Shown: in pieces, positions 1 through 11,760 of the stretch
Layout of the letters: every line of letters begins with the position of its first letter
Numbering within the stretch: position 1 is the stretch's first letter
Assembly: GCA_026770025.1 (NCBI GenBank)
Contig: JAMXDE010000016.1
Span: 1,302,001 to 1,366,000, forward strand
From: Craspedostauros australis
Taxonomy: Eukaryota > Bacillariophyta > Bacillariophyceae > Mastogloiales > Achnanthaceae
Length of the DNA: 64,000 nt
Reading direction: 5' to 3'
The notes under the pieces: model-generated
Seen by the model: the letters and a program-made list of their open reading frames with translations, nothing else
What the model was told of the DNA's origin: nothing
Databases searched by the model: none
Made by a program: the position numbers and the translations under genes

Positions 1-2016
1 CGAGTCATAAGGATTCTCGAGGTGGCAAGGTTCATCATCCGGTACACTCCTTTCGCGTGCGACTGTCCGTATCCCACGAACATGGCAGGTTTGGAGCGGT
101 CGTCTAGTTTGGCCTTGATAGCCTGTCCACCGATGTGTACCATCCCCATCTCACCGAACACACGCAGGTCATTTGCATACTTCGGGATTTTTCCATTTAA
201 CAGTATACACGCTGGTTCCCTTGACTTCGTGCCAATGATGTTCTCCAGCTGCGTCGCTGTGTGAGCAGCCTCTGCCCACAGTTTGCCTCGCGTTGATTTT
301 GGTAGATGGGTTTGGTTCAGCATGGCGCGTACTTTGCCGTAGAGTGTCGCGAATTTCCTTTCGACGCGACCATTCTGTTGCGGGGTCGATGCCGCAGTGT
401 ACTCGAAGGTTGGGGCGAATCCCTTGTTAAGTAAGAGTTTCTCTGCAGAACGATTCTCTCCTGCGTTGTCACATCTGACATTTTGAACCGTTACTCGCTG
501 ATTCGCTTTGAGCCATTGGAACAACAAAAGCATCTTCGACCCCACGTCGCTTTTCTCTGTGATGAAGTAACTCCAGCAGTAGTCACTGTAATCGTCGATC
601 ACAAGAAGCCAGTATTTGCCCTTTCCCAGGCTGTGTGTCTGAACGCTTGATGTGTCCATGAACAATCGATCCCCGACTCTTTTCGCTCGTTGTTGAGTCG
701 CTTTCGACATCGGTCTCTGTCGCGATTTCCCAATCGCGCAGTCAACACACACGTTCAGTTTTCCTGTCACGTTCCAGCCGTACCTCCCTGCTGTTCGAGA
801 GATGGTGTACGCGTCAACGTGGCCTAACTTTTTATGGATTGTGTTGATGTCGACAGGTGCGTCGGTTGACACGCCAACATGAGCTTGGTCGTCCGTCTTG
901 GCGTTGCTCACCATGGTCACTCCGCAAACGAACCCGCTATGAGTCGCCATGATGCGGTCAAAGGTGATGCGGGCCTTGCCTTTCTTCAGGGTCATGATGA
1001 CGCCGAGGTTGCTGATGTTGAATCCGCTTTCGAGAGCCTTGTTGATGCTCAGTAGATTAACCCACAACTTGGGCACGTACTTCACCGACTTGAGCACCAC
1101 GTTGTATCTCCTTCCGTTCCTTTGCATGACCGTCATGCGCTTGTCGCCCACCTTGGTCACCTTGAGGAAGCGTCCGTTTCCGATCTTCACCGACTGGTCG
1201 GAGACTTGGACGTTGGTCATCCCCTTGTCACAGTTGGTGAGATGGCACGATGCGCCTGAATCGCCCAGCCAGGTGTTGCTTTCGTAGTTGTCCGGTGCGA
1301 CGGAGGAGCGCCTTGCGCTGACGTTGTCGGTGTTGCCGACCACCATTGCCACCTCGTGTTGTTCTTCGCGTTCAGAGTAGATTGGCAGCACCCAGTGCTC
1401 TGGACTTGGGTTTCGGACTCCGCCGTCACCTGGATGGTAGGTCCAAACGATGGAGTTCGCCGCATGGTGCGTCATGCGCGAAATCAGATCGCTGGGAAAG
1501 GGGTCGAAGCGACGGGATTCCAAGCTGTTGTTGATGTTGCATGGGTTGCGGCACACTCCTAGTGTGGTGTGCATCCCGATCTCGTGCAGTTTGAAATACA
1601 CCGTGCGTGGCTCGATCAGTGGAGTGCGGTCCCCATTGTGAGTGGCTACAGCGTCGTAGCACAGTAGAGCGAGCTCACTTCGCACATCATCCGCTTTGAG
1701 CACGTTGCTGAGCGATGCTCGAACCGCATTGCGGAGGGAGCCAGCTCTCTCAAGTCTGGTGCGTCGCTCCGCGCGCTCTTCGTCGTTGGTTGGCACATTG
1801 CCACGCGGCTCATTGTGGAGCTGGATGAAGAAAGGAACTTGGGGGCATTCCACGCACCATGCGTAGAGTGGTCCTCGCTTGAGGCACAGAGGGCACCAGG
1901 CCGTGTTGGTGATGAGTCCTGTCGAGTTCCCGATCATGCGGTCCACACGAGAGAGCTCTGGGGCGAAGTTGAAGATAGGGCGACGTGCCGCTTCTCCTCG
2001 GTTGGCATCCCCCATG
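1..2016 (-). CDS. Element C pol, N-terminal part (protease and integrase), partial
   Basis: Reading the minus strand from 2016, the frame stays open to the window edge. It has no start of its own, being the continuation of the gag ORF at 9889-11264 beyond element A. After the TSD is collapsed the two parts join in frame. Visible in order: a WCPLC-x-KRGPLYA segment shared with D, the aspartic protease motif TWLGDSGASC (about position 1250), the integrase zinc region (GHVD with CVDC, around 740-830), the integrase core with TPQQNGRVERKF (about 340-400), and SHAKGVYRM near position 60. RT and RNase H would follow off the left edge. I saw no stop codon in this stretch, so this part of C may be undamaged apart from the insertion. 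Role: retrotransposon polyprotein for cDNA maturation and integration. Confidence 0.82.
2011..2016. repeat. Target site duplication of element A (left), CCCATG
   Basis: CCCATG lies directly left of the A LTR and is repeated directly right of the other LTR at 9889-9894. Six bases match, one more than the 5 bp usual for copia elements. Confidence 0.85.
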
Positions 2017-2582
2017 TGTTGGAAGGCTCCGCGCACGGAGAATCGGTAGTAGTCACACTCTTTGTCGAAAGTGTTTCTGTTACTGTTACTGTTGTTGCTA
2101 TTGATTGTTGGTGGGCGAGCGTGGGGTATGAGATGATCAAGATGCTCTCTTGATCCATCTCTTCCTTGCTCTCATTGCTTGGTGCAATCCTCTTGCACCT
2201 CCATGCACATTTCTCTCATGTTGCTCGTTGATGTTGACTTGATCCTCAACGTTGTCGTTTCTCTCTCGTTGTCTCGTCGTTGTTCCGTTCTCAGGTTTTG
2301 TTGAACCTGATGATTGATCGAATCTGATGGAATATTCACAACATATTTCATTCCTGTAGACCTGGTAGTTAAGGTCTCGATGTGACGTCACGTGTGATGG
2401 ATACTGCGGTATCCGCTGGTATCGCGGTATCCTGTCATCGTAGTATCGCAGTATCCTCGTGGTATCGCGGTGGTATTGCTGTGACGTCATAGTTTTGTGT
2501 CGTGATTCCGCCACCGAATAGTCTAGACAGCGGCAAGCAAGTGTGACTGATGCATACACATCCGAGTACACACATTCCGACA
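2017..2582 (-). repeat. Element A 3' LTR
   Basis: 566 bp, near-identical to 9323-9888. It holds two perfect CRE-like palindromes TGACGTCA (2383-2390, 2482-2489). Between them is a run of about eight GGTATC/GATACC hexamers, often as part of GGTATCGCGGTATC-like pairs (2400-2475). A run of GTTACT/TTGTTG repeats lies near the U5 end. It contains a 148-codon open frame on the minus strand that recurs in every copy, but this is LTR sequence and not a gene. Confidence 0.95.
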
Positions 2583-2590
2583 CCCTTCCT
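2583..2590 (-). promoter_or_regulatory. Element A polypurine tract
   Basis: On the minus strand AGGAAGGG abuts the first base of the 3' LTR. This is the expected primer for plus-strand DNA synthesis. Element B has the same sequence at the same place (28153-28160). Confidence 0.75.
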
Positions 2591-2601
2591 GTAGGCGTCA
2601 G

Positions 2602-5600
2602 TCATTCGCTGCTGTCGCCAGTGTGTAGGTAAGTCTTCTCGTGTTCGCGCTGTAGCTCTGACTTGATGTTCTTCGTGAAGCCGTCGCTTCGATTGTTCTC
2701 TGACTTGACGAAGATGATTTCGATCAGCTTGTCATTCACCATGTTGCGGACGTAATGATGGCGTACGTCAATATGGCGGGAGCGTTGCGATGTTGAGGGA
2801 TTCTTCGCGATGAAGATCGCTCCAACGTTGTCGACTCTCACGGTGATTGGAGTCTTCACTGGCACTCCCACACTCTCCAGGAGTTGCATCACAAAGAAGA
2901 TCTCCTTCGCCGCTTCGGATAGCGCGATGTACTCTGCCTCTGATGAACTGAGGGTCACTGCCTTCTGCGCCTTGGATCGCCAGAGGATAGGGACTTGACA
3001 GAGGTAGAGAATGAATCCGCCGACACTGATGCGAGTGTCCTTGTCTCCGGCGTATTCGCTGTCGCAGAACATCTCCATGTTCCATGCGCTGCTGTCTGTC
3101 ATGACAGGATGGATCTTCAGACCATAGTGCTTCGTGTCGATGACGTATTTGATGATACGTCGCATCTCCTTGGTTGCAGCCTTGGTCGGTCCATCCAGTA
3201 CCTTTGTCAGCTCTCTGACAGGATTGGCGATGTCGGGACGCGAATGCTTGATTCAGAAAAGAAGCATTCCCACTCCCTTGCGATAGTCAGCATGCTCTGC
3301 TGCATCTACCTTCTGCAATCCGTTCTCTTCAGATGGGCGAACGATGCTCTGGCTTGGCGTCCCTGGCGTCGCGTAGCGCTGCATCTTCTCCACCTCTGCA
3401 CCAAACTCGGTGATTAGGTTTCGGATCAGATGTGGCTGGCGTAGGACGGCTCCCGTCTTGTCTGCATTGAGCTGGATGTTGCAGCTGAGGTAGTCACCCA
3501 AACCCTTCTCGATGGTGACCTTGAACTTGCTCTTCTGGATGTCGATCATGAATTGCTCGAGTGCCTTCTGATGTCCGCAGCAGAAGCAGTCGTCAACGTA
3601 GATCGCCACAATGACTGTTTCGTTCTTCGTCTTGCGATGGAAGAGGCACGGATCTGCCGCGCTCTGGTCGAATCGCATTCCCTTCAGCATTGACACCAGC
3701 ATCTTGAACCATTGGCGTGCGCTCTGGACCAGCCCGTAGATTGGCTTGTGTAGCAGCAGCGCCTCATCAGGTGTGCTGTCCATTCCGCTTGGACAATTCA
3801 TGTACACCTCTTCTTCGAGGTCGCCGTACAAGAATGCCGTGACGACGTCCACAAGTGCACAGTCCATCTTCTGCAGCATCATGATCACCATCATCACACG
3901 GTACGTGACGTCATGGATGACCGGCGAGTGGTGTTCTTGGTAGTCCACTCCTGCGATCTGCGAGTAGCCACACGCCACCAGACGCGCTCGATAGGTTCCA
4001 TTGCGCTTTAGTTTAAACACCCATTTGCACTTGCAGCATCTGCGGTCTCTTGGAATCGATGAGCGCTTGATCTTGCTGTAGACGGATCGAGCATCCATCG
4101 AACCGAACTCCTTTGCGATGGCAGCTCTGTAGCCCTTCCGGTGTGTTGCATTCGGATGGTTGAATGCTTGATCGAAGGTTGATGGCTCGATGTGCGTCGA
4201 TGTCTCTCCTGTCTCATCTTGGGTGGTTGCGCAGATCTCTATCTCGAAGTCGTCGGTGCTGATTGCGTTGTTACCGAATAGAGCATCTGTGACTGTGTTG
4301 GTGATGTCCGATGGAGGAGAGTCGCTGTCTTCGTCGTCCGTAGCTTCGTCGTTCTCCTCATTCTCGTCGGTGGTGTCGTCATTGGTTTCGTCATCGTCGT
4401 TGGTCTCCTCGCTGTTGTCCTTGTCGTCGTCGTCGGTGTCGCTTCCCCTGTTGAAGACGGATAGGTTGGTTGCGAAACGCTTGCCTTCACGCTTCTCTTT
4501 CTTTCCTGGCTTGTTGTAGTTTGCAAGGTTGCGCAATTCGCTCTTTCCTTTCACGTTGGATGGCAGCGACGCACGCGACTTCGCATCTGTTTTTGCTTGA
4601 TGCTTGCTTCGCTCGATGTATCGCTGTTGTCGTTCGCTGCGAGTGGTGTCGCGCTTGCTTGGTCGTTTTGGGGGATCAGCAGTCGTGGTGCGACTAGTTT
4701 TCGAATCGTCGTTCGCTTCGTGCGAACGCTTGCGTGATGTTGGCGGAGTGCGGAGGATGCTTGGCGGGACACTCGGTGGGGCGACATCTTCAATGTCGGT
4801 CACTGTGTCGTCGTCGACGGGAATCGCGTCGACCTCTTCTTCGGACGCAGTCCCTTCGTCCACTGGTGTGGTCGCCGTCTCGCTCGCGAGACCTGGTGAG
4901 TTCTTCTTCGCACTCGTGTTGTTGTTGGTGTCGTCATCGTCTTCATCGTCGTCATCTGAGAGGACGTGGTAGGAGTTCGCGTCGGCGAATGACACAGAGC
5001 GTCGCTTTGGCTTGGTTCGAGCTGTGTGGGACGGCGCCGTCCCTTCCCTTCCGACCAGGATGAATCCATCATCGTCAGTCTCCGTTGGGTGCTCGGCGTC
5101 AGTTGCGACAATCTGACTCCCTTCCGGCTTCCCATCGTCCGTGCCGTAAGTCCAACCCTTGAAGTGCCCGTACGATCTGTTGAGCCACTTCACGTCTCTG
5201 GTGCAGACAATGGACTTGGTGGATGGACGGTACATGTTGTAGACGCCGGATCCATGCTGTGGAGCATATCCGACGAACAACATCGCCTCGCCTCTGTTCT
5301 GGAGTTTCGCCGTCATGCCTCCATAGGCCGTCTTGACGACTCCTACTTCACCAAAGGTACGGAGGCCGCTTGCATACTTCGGATCCTCTGCGAAGAATAG
5401 GTTGTGTGGCGATTCGGTCTGTCCCTTCGCCACGGTGATGTTGGCGACCGCGGTCGCGACGTTGGCTGCTGCAGCCCATAGACCATGTCTGTGCTCTTCG
5501 TTGAGCTGGGCGCCGTTCAGCATGGATCGCATCTTCGTGTACAAGTATGCAAACTTGCGCTCGACCCTGCTGTTCTGCTGTGGTGTGTTGGATGCCGTGT

Positions 5601-8600
5601 ATTCGAATGAGACGTCGAATCCGGCTTCGAGCAGATGGACCTCGGATGCCTTGTTCTCTCCGCTGTTGTCGCCACGGAAGATGATTGGCTTACCGTCCGT
5701 GTGTGCACGGATCTTCTGAAGGAATCGCTTCAGGAAGGCTGGTTGGTCACTCTTGTTGGTGAGGAAGATGCTCCAGCAGTAATCTGTGTGGTCGTCTACG
5801 ATCAACACCCAGTACCGCTTGTTTCCGAAGCTCGTGTGCTTTGTGTAGCTGATGTCGATGAAGAATCGCTCACATCGTCGCGATGCTCTTGCGATGGTCG
5901 CCTTCGGGACGTTCTTCACTCGTGCGTTGGCGATGGCACAGTGCTTGCATGGCGGCATGGTGCCGATGATGTTCCATCCGTGATGCGATGCGGTCCGTTG
6001 CATTGCTTCCAGTGGGGCGTGTCCCAACATGCGATGGAGTGTGGACGCGTTGATGCCCTTCGGTGGATCCGATGTAACGGCCGCAGCCGTGATGTCTGTG
6101 CGTGGCTTGACTGCATGCATCTGCACGCCAGTCACGAAGCCATTTCGCGTGCGGAACACTCGATCGAACACGATCTTGTTCCCGTTGCCGTTTGCAATGT
6201 CCATGATGATACCGTTGTTTCCGATCTGGTACCCATTCTCCAGCGCCTTGTTCGTTGAGAACAGATTCACCCACATCTTGGGTGCGAACTTCACGTCGTT
6301 CAGTCTGATGGTGCGCTGTGTGTTATCGCATTGCTTCACTCGGAGATAGATGGACCCCATCTTTGGTGAGTTGAGTTGTGTGTTGTCGCCGACCTTCACA
6401 AAGGACTGGATGTGGCGGATGTTGAACATCCCCTTGTCCGAATTCACAATGTGGCATGAGGCTCCACTGTCGGCGAGCCATGTGTGTTGGTCAGGTGTGT
6501 CGGTGTGGTGGTCGGATGCACGAAAGCGCGTGCGATCCACGACCATGATTGCCAACTCGTCGTCGTAGGAGGAATCGTCGTCGTCGGATGACTCACCCGT
6601 GCTGGAATCGTCCCAATTGATTGGAGGGCGCATTGGTTCTACTTGCTGTGGCGGCTCCGGTCTTGCCTGTCGTGGTGGCTCAGGTCGCCTCTCCTGTGGT
6701 CGGTGGTGAAGGAGTGCCGCCATGCATCCTCCGAGGATGAAGTGCCTCTCCATGATGCTCAGTGGTGGTTGGCCGTGACGCTCGAGGATCCTGTTGAGAA
6801 TCATGCTATTTGCCAGGATCTCTTCGATTGACAGAAGCTCTGCCATGATGAACATGCCTGACACTCGTCCGACGAATGCCATCTGGATGCGTCGATTGTT
6901 GGGGAACAGGTTGCGGGCCCCACAGAAGATGGCGTTGCTGATGATTTCGCGTTGTCTGATCTCGGCCGTGAATGTTGGGTACGGCACAGTGTCGTGCCTG
7001 CCGTGCGCTCCTCGTTGGTTGAAGAAGTCCGTGGGCCCAAAACGTAGGCCGGTTGGGAAGATCACGTCTTCATGGTGGTTCATGACTCGTTGGCCTTCTG
7101 GTCTGAGAGGACGGAATCTGTTCTGGACGTATAGTGGACGAGTTGCGTCGCTGTCGTCATCTCCGTCATCTTGAGCGATCTCTTCTTCGGCGGAGCCAGC
7201 GGCTGACGCCTCTTCAAAGAGATTGTCGTCCAGGAGCATGTCTTGCTCAATCGGGGGCTCCCCGGCTTCCTCCATAGCGAGGATATCGATATCCTCCTCG
7301 GGGTCTTCTTCTCGGTTGGCGTTGCTTGGCAAGTCGTGTGTGTTGAGGCAATAATCGAAATCGAGATCAAAACGAGGCTCGTTGTCGATCGTCACCTCGT
7401 GGATGATTGGTCCGTCGTTGAGCCATTCTGGGATGCTCGTGTCGTCGTGGACCTCGTCTATTCCTGGACGGTGTTGGAAGGTATCAAAAAATGAATCATC
7501 GACGGCGTAGGCGGTGTTAGTGTTCGTGGGTGTGTCGAGAGTAGTCATCACCATCTCGAATCTGTCATCGGTGCCGTCCTGTGCCGTGCTTCCTTGCTCT
7601 TCCTGCTTTCTCCTTTCGTTGAACTTTTTCTTCCTGCAGTCTGCCTCTCGATGCCCTGGGATGCCACAGTAATGGCACTTCCCACTGAAGCCGCTGCCTC
7701 GACCTCTTCCTCTGTTGCCGCGGTTGCCTTGATTGCCGCGCTGATCTCTTCTATTGCCTCTGTTGTTGTAGCCTCCTCGTCGGCCGTTGTTGGATTGGTT
7801 GTTGTTGTTGTTGTTGTCGGCCGCTTGCTTTCTGTCTGGACAATTCGCAGACCGATGGCCGTACTTTCCGCAGTTGTGGCAGTTGCCCTTGAATCCGCCT
7901 GTCGCAGCCATCGCCGCGTCGTCGCGCTTGCTGCCCGTATCCGCGAAGTCGTCCACGTACGCCTTTCTGCCTTGGAGCTTGGAGTATCTATAGTTCAGTA
8001 CGTTTCGGATGGCTTCGATCGTCACCTTCTCTGGACCCATCTGCAGTTGGTATTCGAAGTTGCCCACTTCGTCGTCGTAGTCCTTGCTGAGGCTGCTGAG
8101 TACTTGCATAATCAGCTCTCTGTCACTGATCTCGTATTTCACCTCTTGGAGGCGAGTGCGGAGCAGCTCAAGCCGTGTGACGTAGATGTCGGGATCCGTA
8201 TCCCTCGCCATGCGTTCCGTGTTAAACTGGCGCTTCAGCCGCAGCACTGTGGATGCGTCGGTTGGCTGGTACTTCTCCTTCAGCATCTTCCATGCTGCCG
8301 CTGGGTTCCCCTTGGGGTGCTGCTCGTCACAGCATTGGTTGATCAACTGGATCGCCTGCTTTCCAGTGCCTTGCTCTGCATCCATCATCAGGATCAGATC
8401 ACTGAAGCAGTCCAGCGCTAGTTCGCGCGTCTCTTCGAGGGCCTCCCTCTTCTCTTCATCACTCTCTCTCTCGATGTCTTCTTTCGTCGGGATGGGCTTC
8501 TCTCCCATCATGATGTCCTTGAATCGCTGTGTACGCGCGTACGCCTTGGCTTGCGATTCCCACGCGTTGTAGTCTTCCTTCTTGCCACTGAAGGATGGGG

Positions 8601-9096
8601 CCTTGCGCCTCTTGTAGGCTTCCTTCGTCATCTTCTTTCTTGTTGTCGTCTGCTTGCTCGTCTCTCGTGTGCCGCCTGTCGATTGGCTCTCTTCTCTCTC
8701 TTCTTCTCTCTCTGACTCCTCGTTGTCGTTGGATGCGAGGGGATCGATGCCGCTGTCTCTCTCTGACGCGCTACCTCTGCCTTCTGTTTCCGTCTGCTGT
8801 ACTTCTGTCTCGTACGCTTCCACTTTCACTGCTGGCTGTGATGGTCTTGGTGTTGGTGTCTCTGTTGATGCCGATGTCGGTCTCGGCTGGTCTCTCTGCC
8901 GCGTCTCTGCGCTGGCTCTTCGTGCAGCTTGCTTTGCTTCTGTCTCGATGATGGCTCCTCGCTGAGCGCTTGGTTGTTGGATGGGCGCACCCGCTCCTTC
9001 TCGCGTGAGGTTCGGAGTCTCGTCCTCGTCTCCCTCGGTCTCGTCCTCGATCACTGGTGTGAGAGGGAATGCAGTCTCTTCGGTCTCTTCGCTCAT
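2602..9096 (-). pseudogene. Element A gag-pol polyprotein with one in-frame stop
   Basis: About 2165 codons from ATG at 9094-9096 to TGA at 2602. Acidic, Gln/Thr-rich N-terminus; gag with two CCHC knuckles (about residues 404-417 and 473-486) flanking an Asn/Gly/Arg-rich stretch; an acidic insert; protease DSGAS (Asp about 876); integrase with GHAP and CKHC zinc region and catalytic Asp 1081, Asp 1143, Glu 1179 (35 residues between the last two); a basic/acidic low-complexity linker; RT with YVDD; RNase H with DSEYAGD and SSSEAEY. The frame is continuous except for TGA at 3253-3255, just after GVGMLLF. Element B has Leu there, so a single-base loss from a Leu codon is likely. RNase H is therefore cut off. 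Otherwise the ORF looks coding and young. Confidence 0.93.
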
Positions 9097-9260
9097 TCAG
9101 CGCTCGTCTCGCTTCTCGTCTCGTCCTCGATCACGCGCGTGAGAGGGTATTCTTCCACTTCAGTCTCTTCTGCTCATTCAGCGCCTCGCGCTCTTCGTTT
9201 CGTCCTCGATCACTGGTGTGAGAGGGTATGCTAGCTCGTCTCTCGCTCGTCACTCATGCA
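9040..9260 (-). repeat. Threefold tandem repeat over the element A gag start and leader
   Basis: A unit of about 78 bp recurs three times (starts near 9043, 9121 and 9201), each beginning with TCGTCCTCGATCAC and carrying GTGAGAGGG. The innermost copy includes the gag start codon at 9096. The next copy out holds an ATG that opens only a five-codon frame. The leader between the gag ATG and the 5' LTR is 226 bp, against about 80 bp in B, C and D, and this duplication explains most of the excess. Confidence 0.75.
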
Positions 9261-9322
9261 GCGTCTCTTGCTCTTCGATCTCTCCTTGCACAGGGCTTCC
9301 CTGGTGCTAACGTTTATAAACG

Positions 9323-9888
9323 TGTTGGAAGGCTCCGCGCACGGAGAATCGGTAGTAGTCACACTCTTTGTCGAAAGTGTTTCTGTTACTGTTACTGTTG
9401 TTGCTATTGATTGTTGGTGGGCGAGCGTGGGGTATGAGATGATCAAGATGCTCTCTTGATCCATCACTTCCTTGCTCTCATTGCTTGGTGCAATCCTCTT
9501 GCACCTCCATGCACATTTCTCTCATGTTGCTCGTTGATGTTGACTTGATCCTCAACGTTGTCGTTTCTCTCTCGTTGTCTCGTCGTTGTTCCGTTCTCAG
9601 GTTTTGTTGAACCTGATGATTGATCGAATCTGATGGAATATTCACAACATATTTCATTCCTGTAGACCTGGTAGTTAAGGTCTCGATGTGACGTCACGTG
9701 TGATGGATACTGCGGTATCCGCTGGTATCGCGGTATCCTGTCATCGTAGTATCGCAGTATCCTCGTGGTATCGCGGTGGTATTGCTGTGACGTCATAGTT
9801 TTGTGTCGTGATTCCGCCACCGAATAGTCTAGACAGCGGCAAGCAAGTGTGACTGATGCATACACATCCGAGTACACACATTCCGACA
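9323..9888 (-). repeat. Element A 5' LTR
   Basis: 566 bp, pairs with 2017-2582. In element orientation it ends CCAACA and is followed by the palindrome CGTTTATAAACG (9311-9322) where a primer-binding site is expected. It carries the same two TGACGTCA sites (9689-9696, 9788-9795) and GGTATC array, and supplies the promoter. Confidence 0.95.
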
Positions 9889-9894
9889 CCCATG
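9889..9894. repeat. Target site duplication of element A (right), CCCATG
   Basis: Partner of 2011-2016. Confidence 0.85.
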
Positions 9895-11264
9895 TCGTCA
9901 TCCACGTCCTCGGTGTCGGTGGCCCCTTTGTTGGTGAGGCTTGCGTCGTAGTGGGATTCTTGTCCTTGGTTGGAGTTGCTCATCTTGTTGTTGACGTTGT
10001 GTGGTCTCAAGGAAACAATGGGAGATGTGTCAGTCTGTTCGACGATGGCTGCAAAGGCGACGTCCTCCATTACCTTGGAGTCAGCATGGTAGTTGCTGTC
10101 GTTGTCGCGTGTTTTCGCCTCGCCTGTGTTCACAGACAAGTTGGTCACAATTTCCAATTCGTTCGTGTTTCCCGAGGTGGGCACACAAATTAATTCGTCT
10201 GTCATCACAAGAGCTACGTCGTTATTTCCCTCCATCCCATCAGTTGCCACATTAGCCGAGTCTGCCTCTTTCATGGCTGCCTTCAGCTTGAAGCACTGTA
10301 GGATCTTGTGTCCCTTCTTACCGCAGTACTTACACTCCCCGTTGAACTTGGGCTTACTGTTGTTGTCTCCTTGGCCACCCTTCTTGTACTTGCCGTTGCC
10401 TTTCTTGGGGGCGGAGCGGCAATCTGCCTTCTTGTGGCCGTAGGCTCCGCAGTTGTGGCAGTGACCTTTGAAGCCTCCTACTGCAGCGAATGCAGTCTCT
10501 TCCTTGTCATGGTTGCTTTCACGTCTATTACTCCCAAGCTTGAGGTGTCGGCCGTCGTAGGTGGCGCTGACAGACTCGCGGATGTCCTCGAGGGTCATGG
10601 TGTCTTCTACACCGTCGAACTTGAGCTCCAAGAGCTTTACGTCCGTCTCGTACTCCCTTCCGAGGGCGTTGAGTACGAGCATGTGGTACTGTTGCATATC
10701 CATCTTGATACCAGTACTACCGAGGCAATTACGCAGCACTTCCATCTCGGTCAGGAACGTGTCTGGGTGCTCGCCTTTCTTCAACCGCATCCCGTTGAGT
10801 TGAGCCAACAACTTTGCCTTGATAGGCGCGGTACGTTGCTCGTAGATGCGTTCAAGGACCTTCCACGCCTTGCGTGGGTCTCCACTCTTAGTGGGCCCGC
10901 CCTTGGTTCCCACCACAGCCATGAAGGCAACATTGCCTTCCGTAGTTTCATGGTTGATCGCCATGGTCAGTTCTTCAAACGCGCACTTAGCCAGTCCATT
11001 CTTGTATACCTCCTTCTCCTCAGCAGTCATCGAGGCTATCTTCTTCGCGATAGACTCACCCTCTTCGATCTTCACATCGGAAACGAAGGCGCTGGGGCCG
11101 AAGGGAGCTGGCTTCGCCTCCACCTTGTCTAGATCCATGAGATACAGGTCCTCAAGGCCCCTGCCCGCGGCGCGAGCTAGGAACTTGATGCTCCAGCCTG
11201 TCCAGCTGGAACGCTTGCCGTCGAAGATGACAACGCGGTCACTCTTGCGGAAATAGGAGCTCAT
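9895..11264 (-). CDS. Element C gag (5' part of the gag-pol ORF)
   Basis: Starts at ATG 11262-11264 (MSSYFRKSDR) and runs open to the A insertion. Reading on into the A LTR adds a spurious 50-residue tail that ends at 9741. The N-terminal gag core (IFDGKRSSWTGW, then a region with EMEVLRNCLG and QYHMLVLNALGREYE) matches the gag of D. Two CCHC knuckles, CHNCGAYGHKKADC and CKYCGKKGHKILQC, lie near residues 270-330, followed by an acidic region of unknown role. Gag packages element RNA in virus-like particles. The frame is intact across the collapsed insertion site into 1-2016. With A inside it, C can no longer make the full polyprotein. Confidence 0.88.
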
Positions 11265-11345
11265 GGTGGTGTGGTGGTGGTGATGTTAGTTGCTGTGTTG
11301 GTGGGTGATGGAAACATTGGATTTCAATTGTAACGTTTCGAAACG

Positions 11346-11760
11346 TGTTGGAAATCCGGGGTTATAGTAGTAGACTAATCTGTTATCAGTCTGTACCGTT
11401 TTAGAACTGTGAGCATAACATGCTCATCTCCTTTCGATTCCGATCTCACAACAAGCATGATCTGCAGTAGCCACCCGAGGTTACACCCTTTAGCTTGGCT
11501 CCTTTCGTCTGCATCTTCATCTTGCTTTCATCGTGGTTCATCGCTTGCTTAGCTGAGGATTGGAGAGTACCTACATTCGTCAAGTTTATACTCGTAGACC
11601 TGTAGGTACCTCTCCTTCGGTCTCCTGTCACCTCACTGGTCCCACTTCATTTCAGTTCCTCCCTCCGGTCATCTCGATGGTTGCCTTTGGATGTTTGGAA
11701 CTTATCGTCATCTGGATCGTGGTCTTGGGTGAATAAGGATCGCCTCTGTTTCGCTTTCTC
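11346..11760 (-). repeat. Element C 5' LTR, left part
   Basis: 415 bp from TGTTGGAAATCCGGGG to the left end of T1. Only the terminal part resembles the D LTR closely; the middle has diverged. In element orientation CGTTTCGAAACG follows the LTR (11334-11345), as in D. Together with 25516-25874 the interrupted LTR would be about 774 bp, longer than the 681 bp of D. Confidence 0.8.

Larger units (their letters stand above)
2017..9888 (-). mobile_element. Ty1/copia retrotransposon A, full length, nested in C
   Basis: Complete 7872-bp minus-strand element with two 566-bp LTRs (TGTCGG..CCAACA in element orientation), a polypurine tract (AGGAAGGG) directly before the 3' LTR, and a single gag-pol ORF in the copia order gag, protease, integrase, RT, RNase H. 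It sits in the gag-pol ORF of element C with a 6-bp duplication CCCATG. The LTRs differ at about one base (position 2160 against 9466), so insertion is recent. One in-frame TGA at 3253-3255 breaks the ORF. A is related to element B in protein and leader sequence. A solo LTR of the same family lies inside D and D'. Confidence 0.95.

Noticed and set aside
2137-2583. A 148-codon minus-strand ORF repeated near-identically at 2137, 9464, 47529 and 59851 (plus), looking like a conserved protein family.
   Set aside because: It lies entirely within the A-type LTR; its conservation follows from the repeat, and it has no start or domain of its own.
3253-3255. In-frame TGA in A, D, D' and the piggyBac gene, suggesting UGA recoding in this organism.
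   Set aside because: The natural ends of A, B, D, E, the piggyBac-side unknown ORF and the ankyrin gene are also TGA, placed just before polypurine tracts or UTRs. The internal ones are better read as ordinary mutations in decaying elements.
7594-8421. Plus-strand ORF of 275 codons, and similar ones at 10308-11132, 5635-6258, 40230-41039 (minus) and 58353-59084 (minus).
   Set aside because: All are antisense shadows of the gag-pol or coiled-coil genes, with compositions such as poly-Val/Leu or Ser that mirror the real codons.
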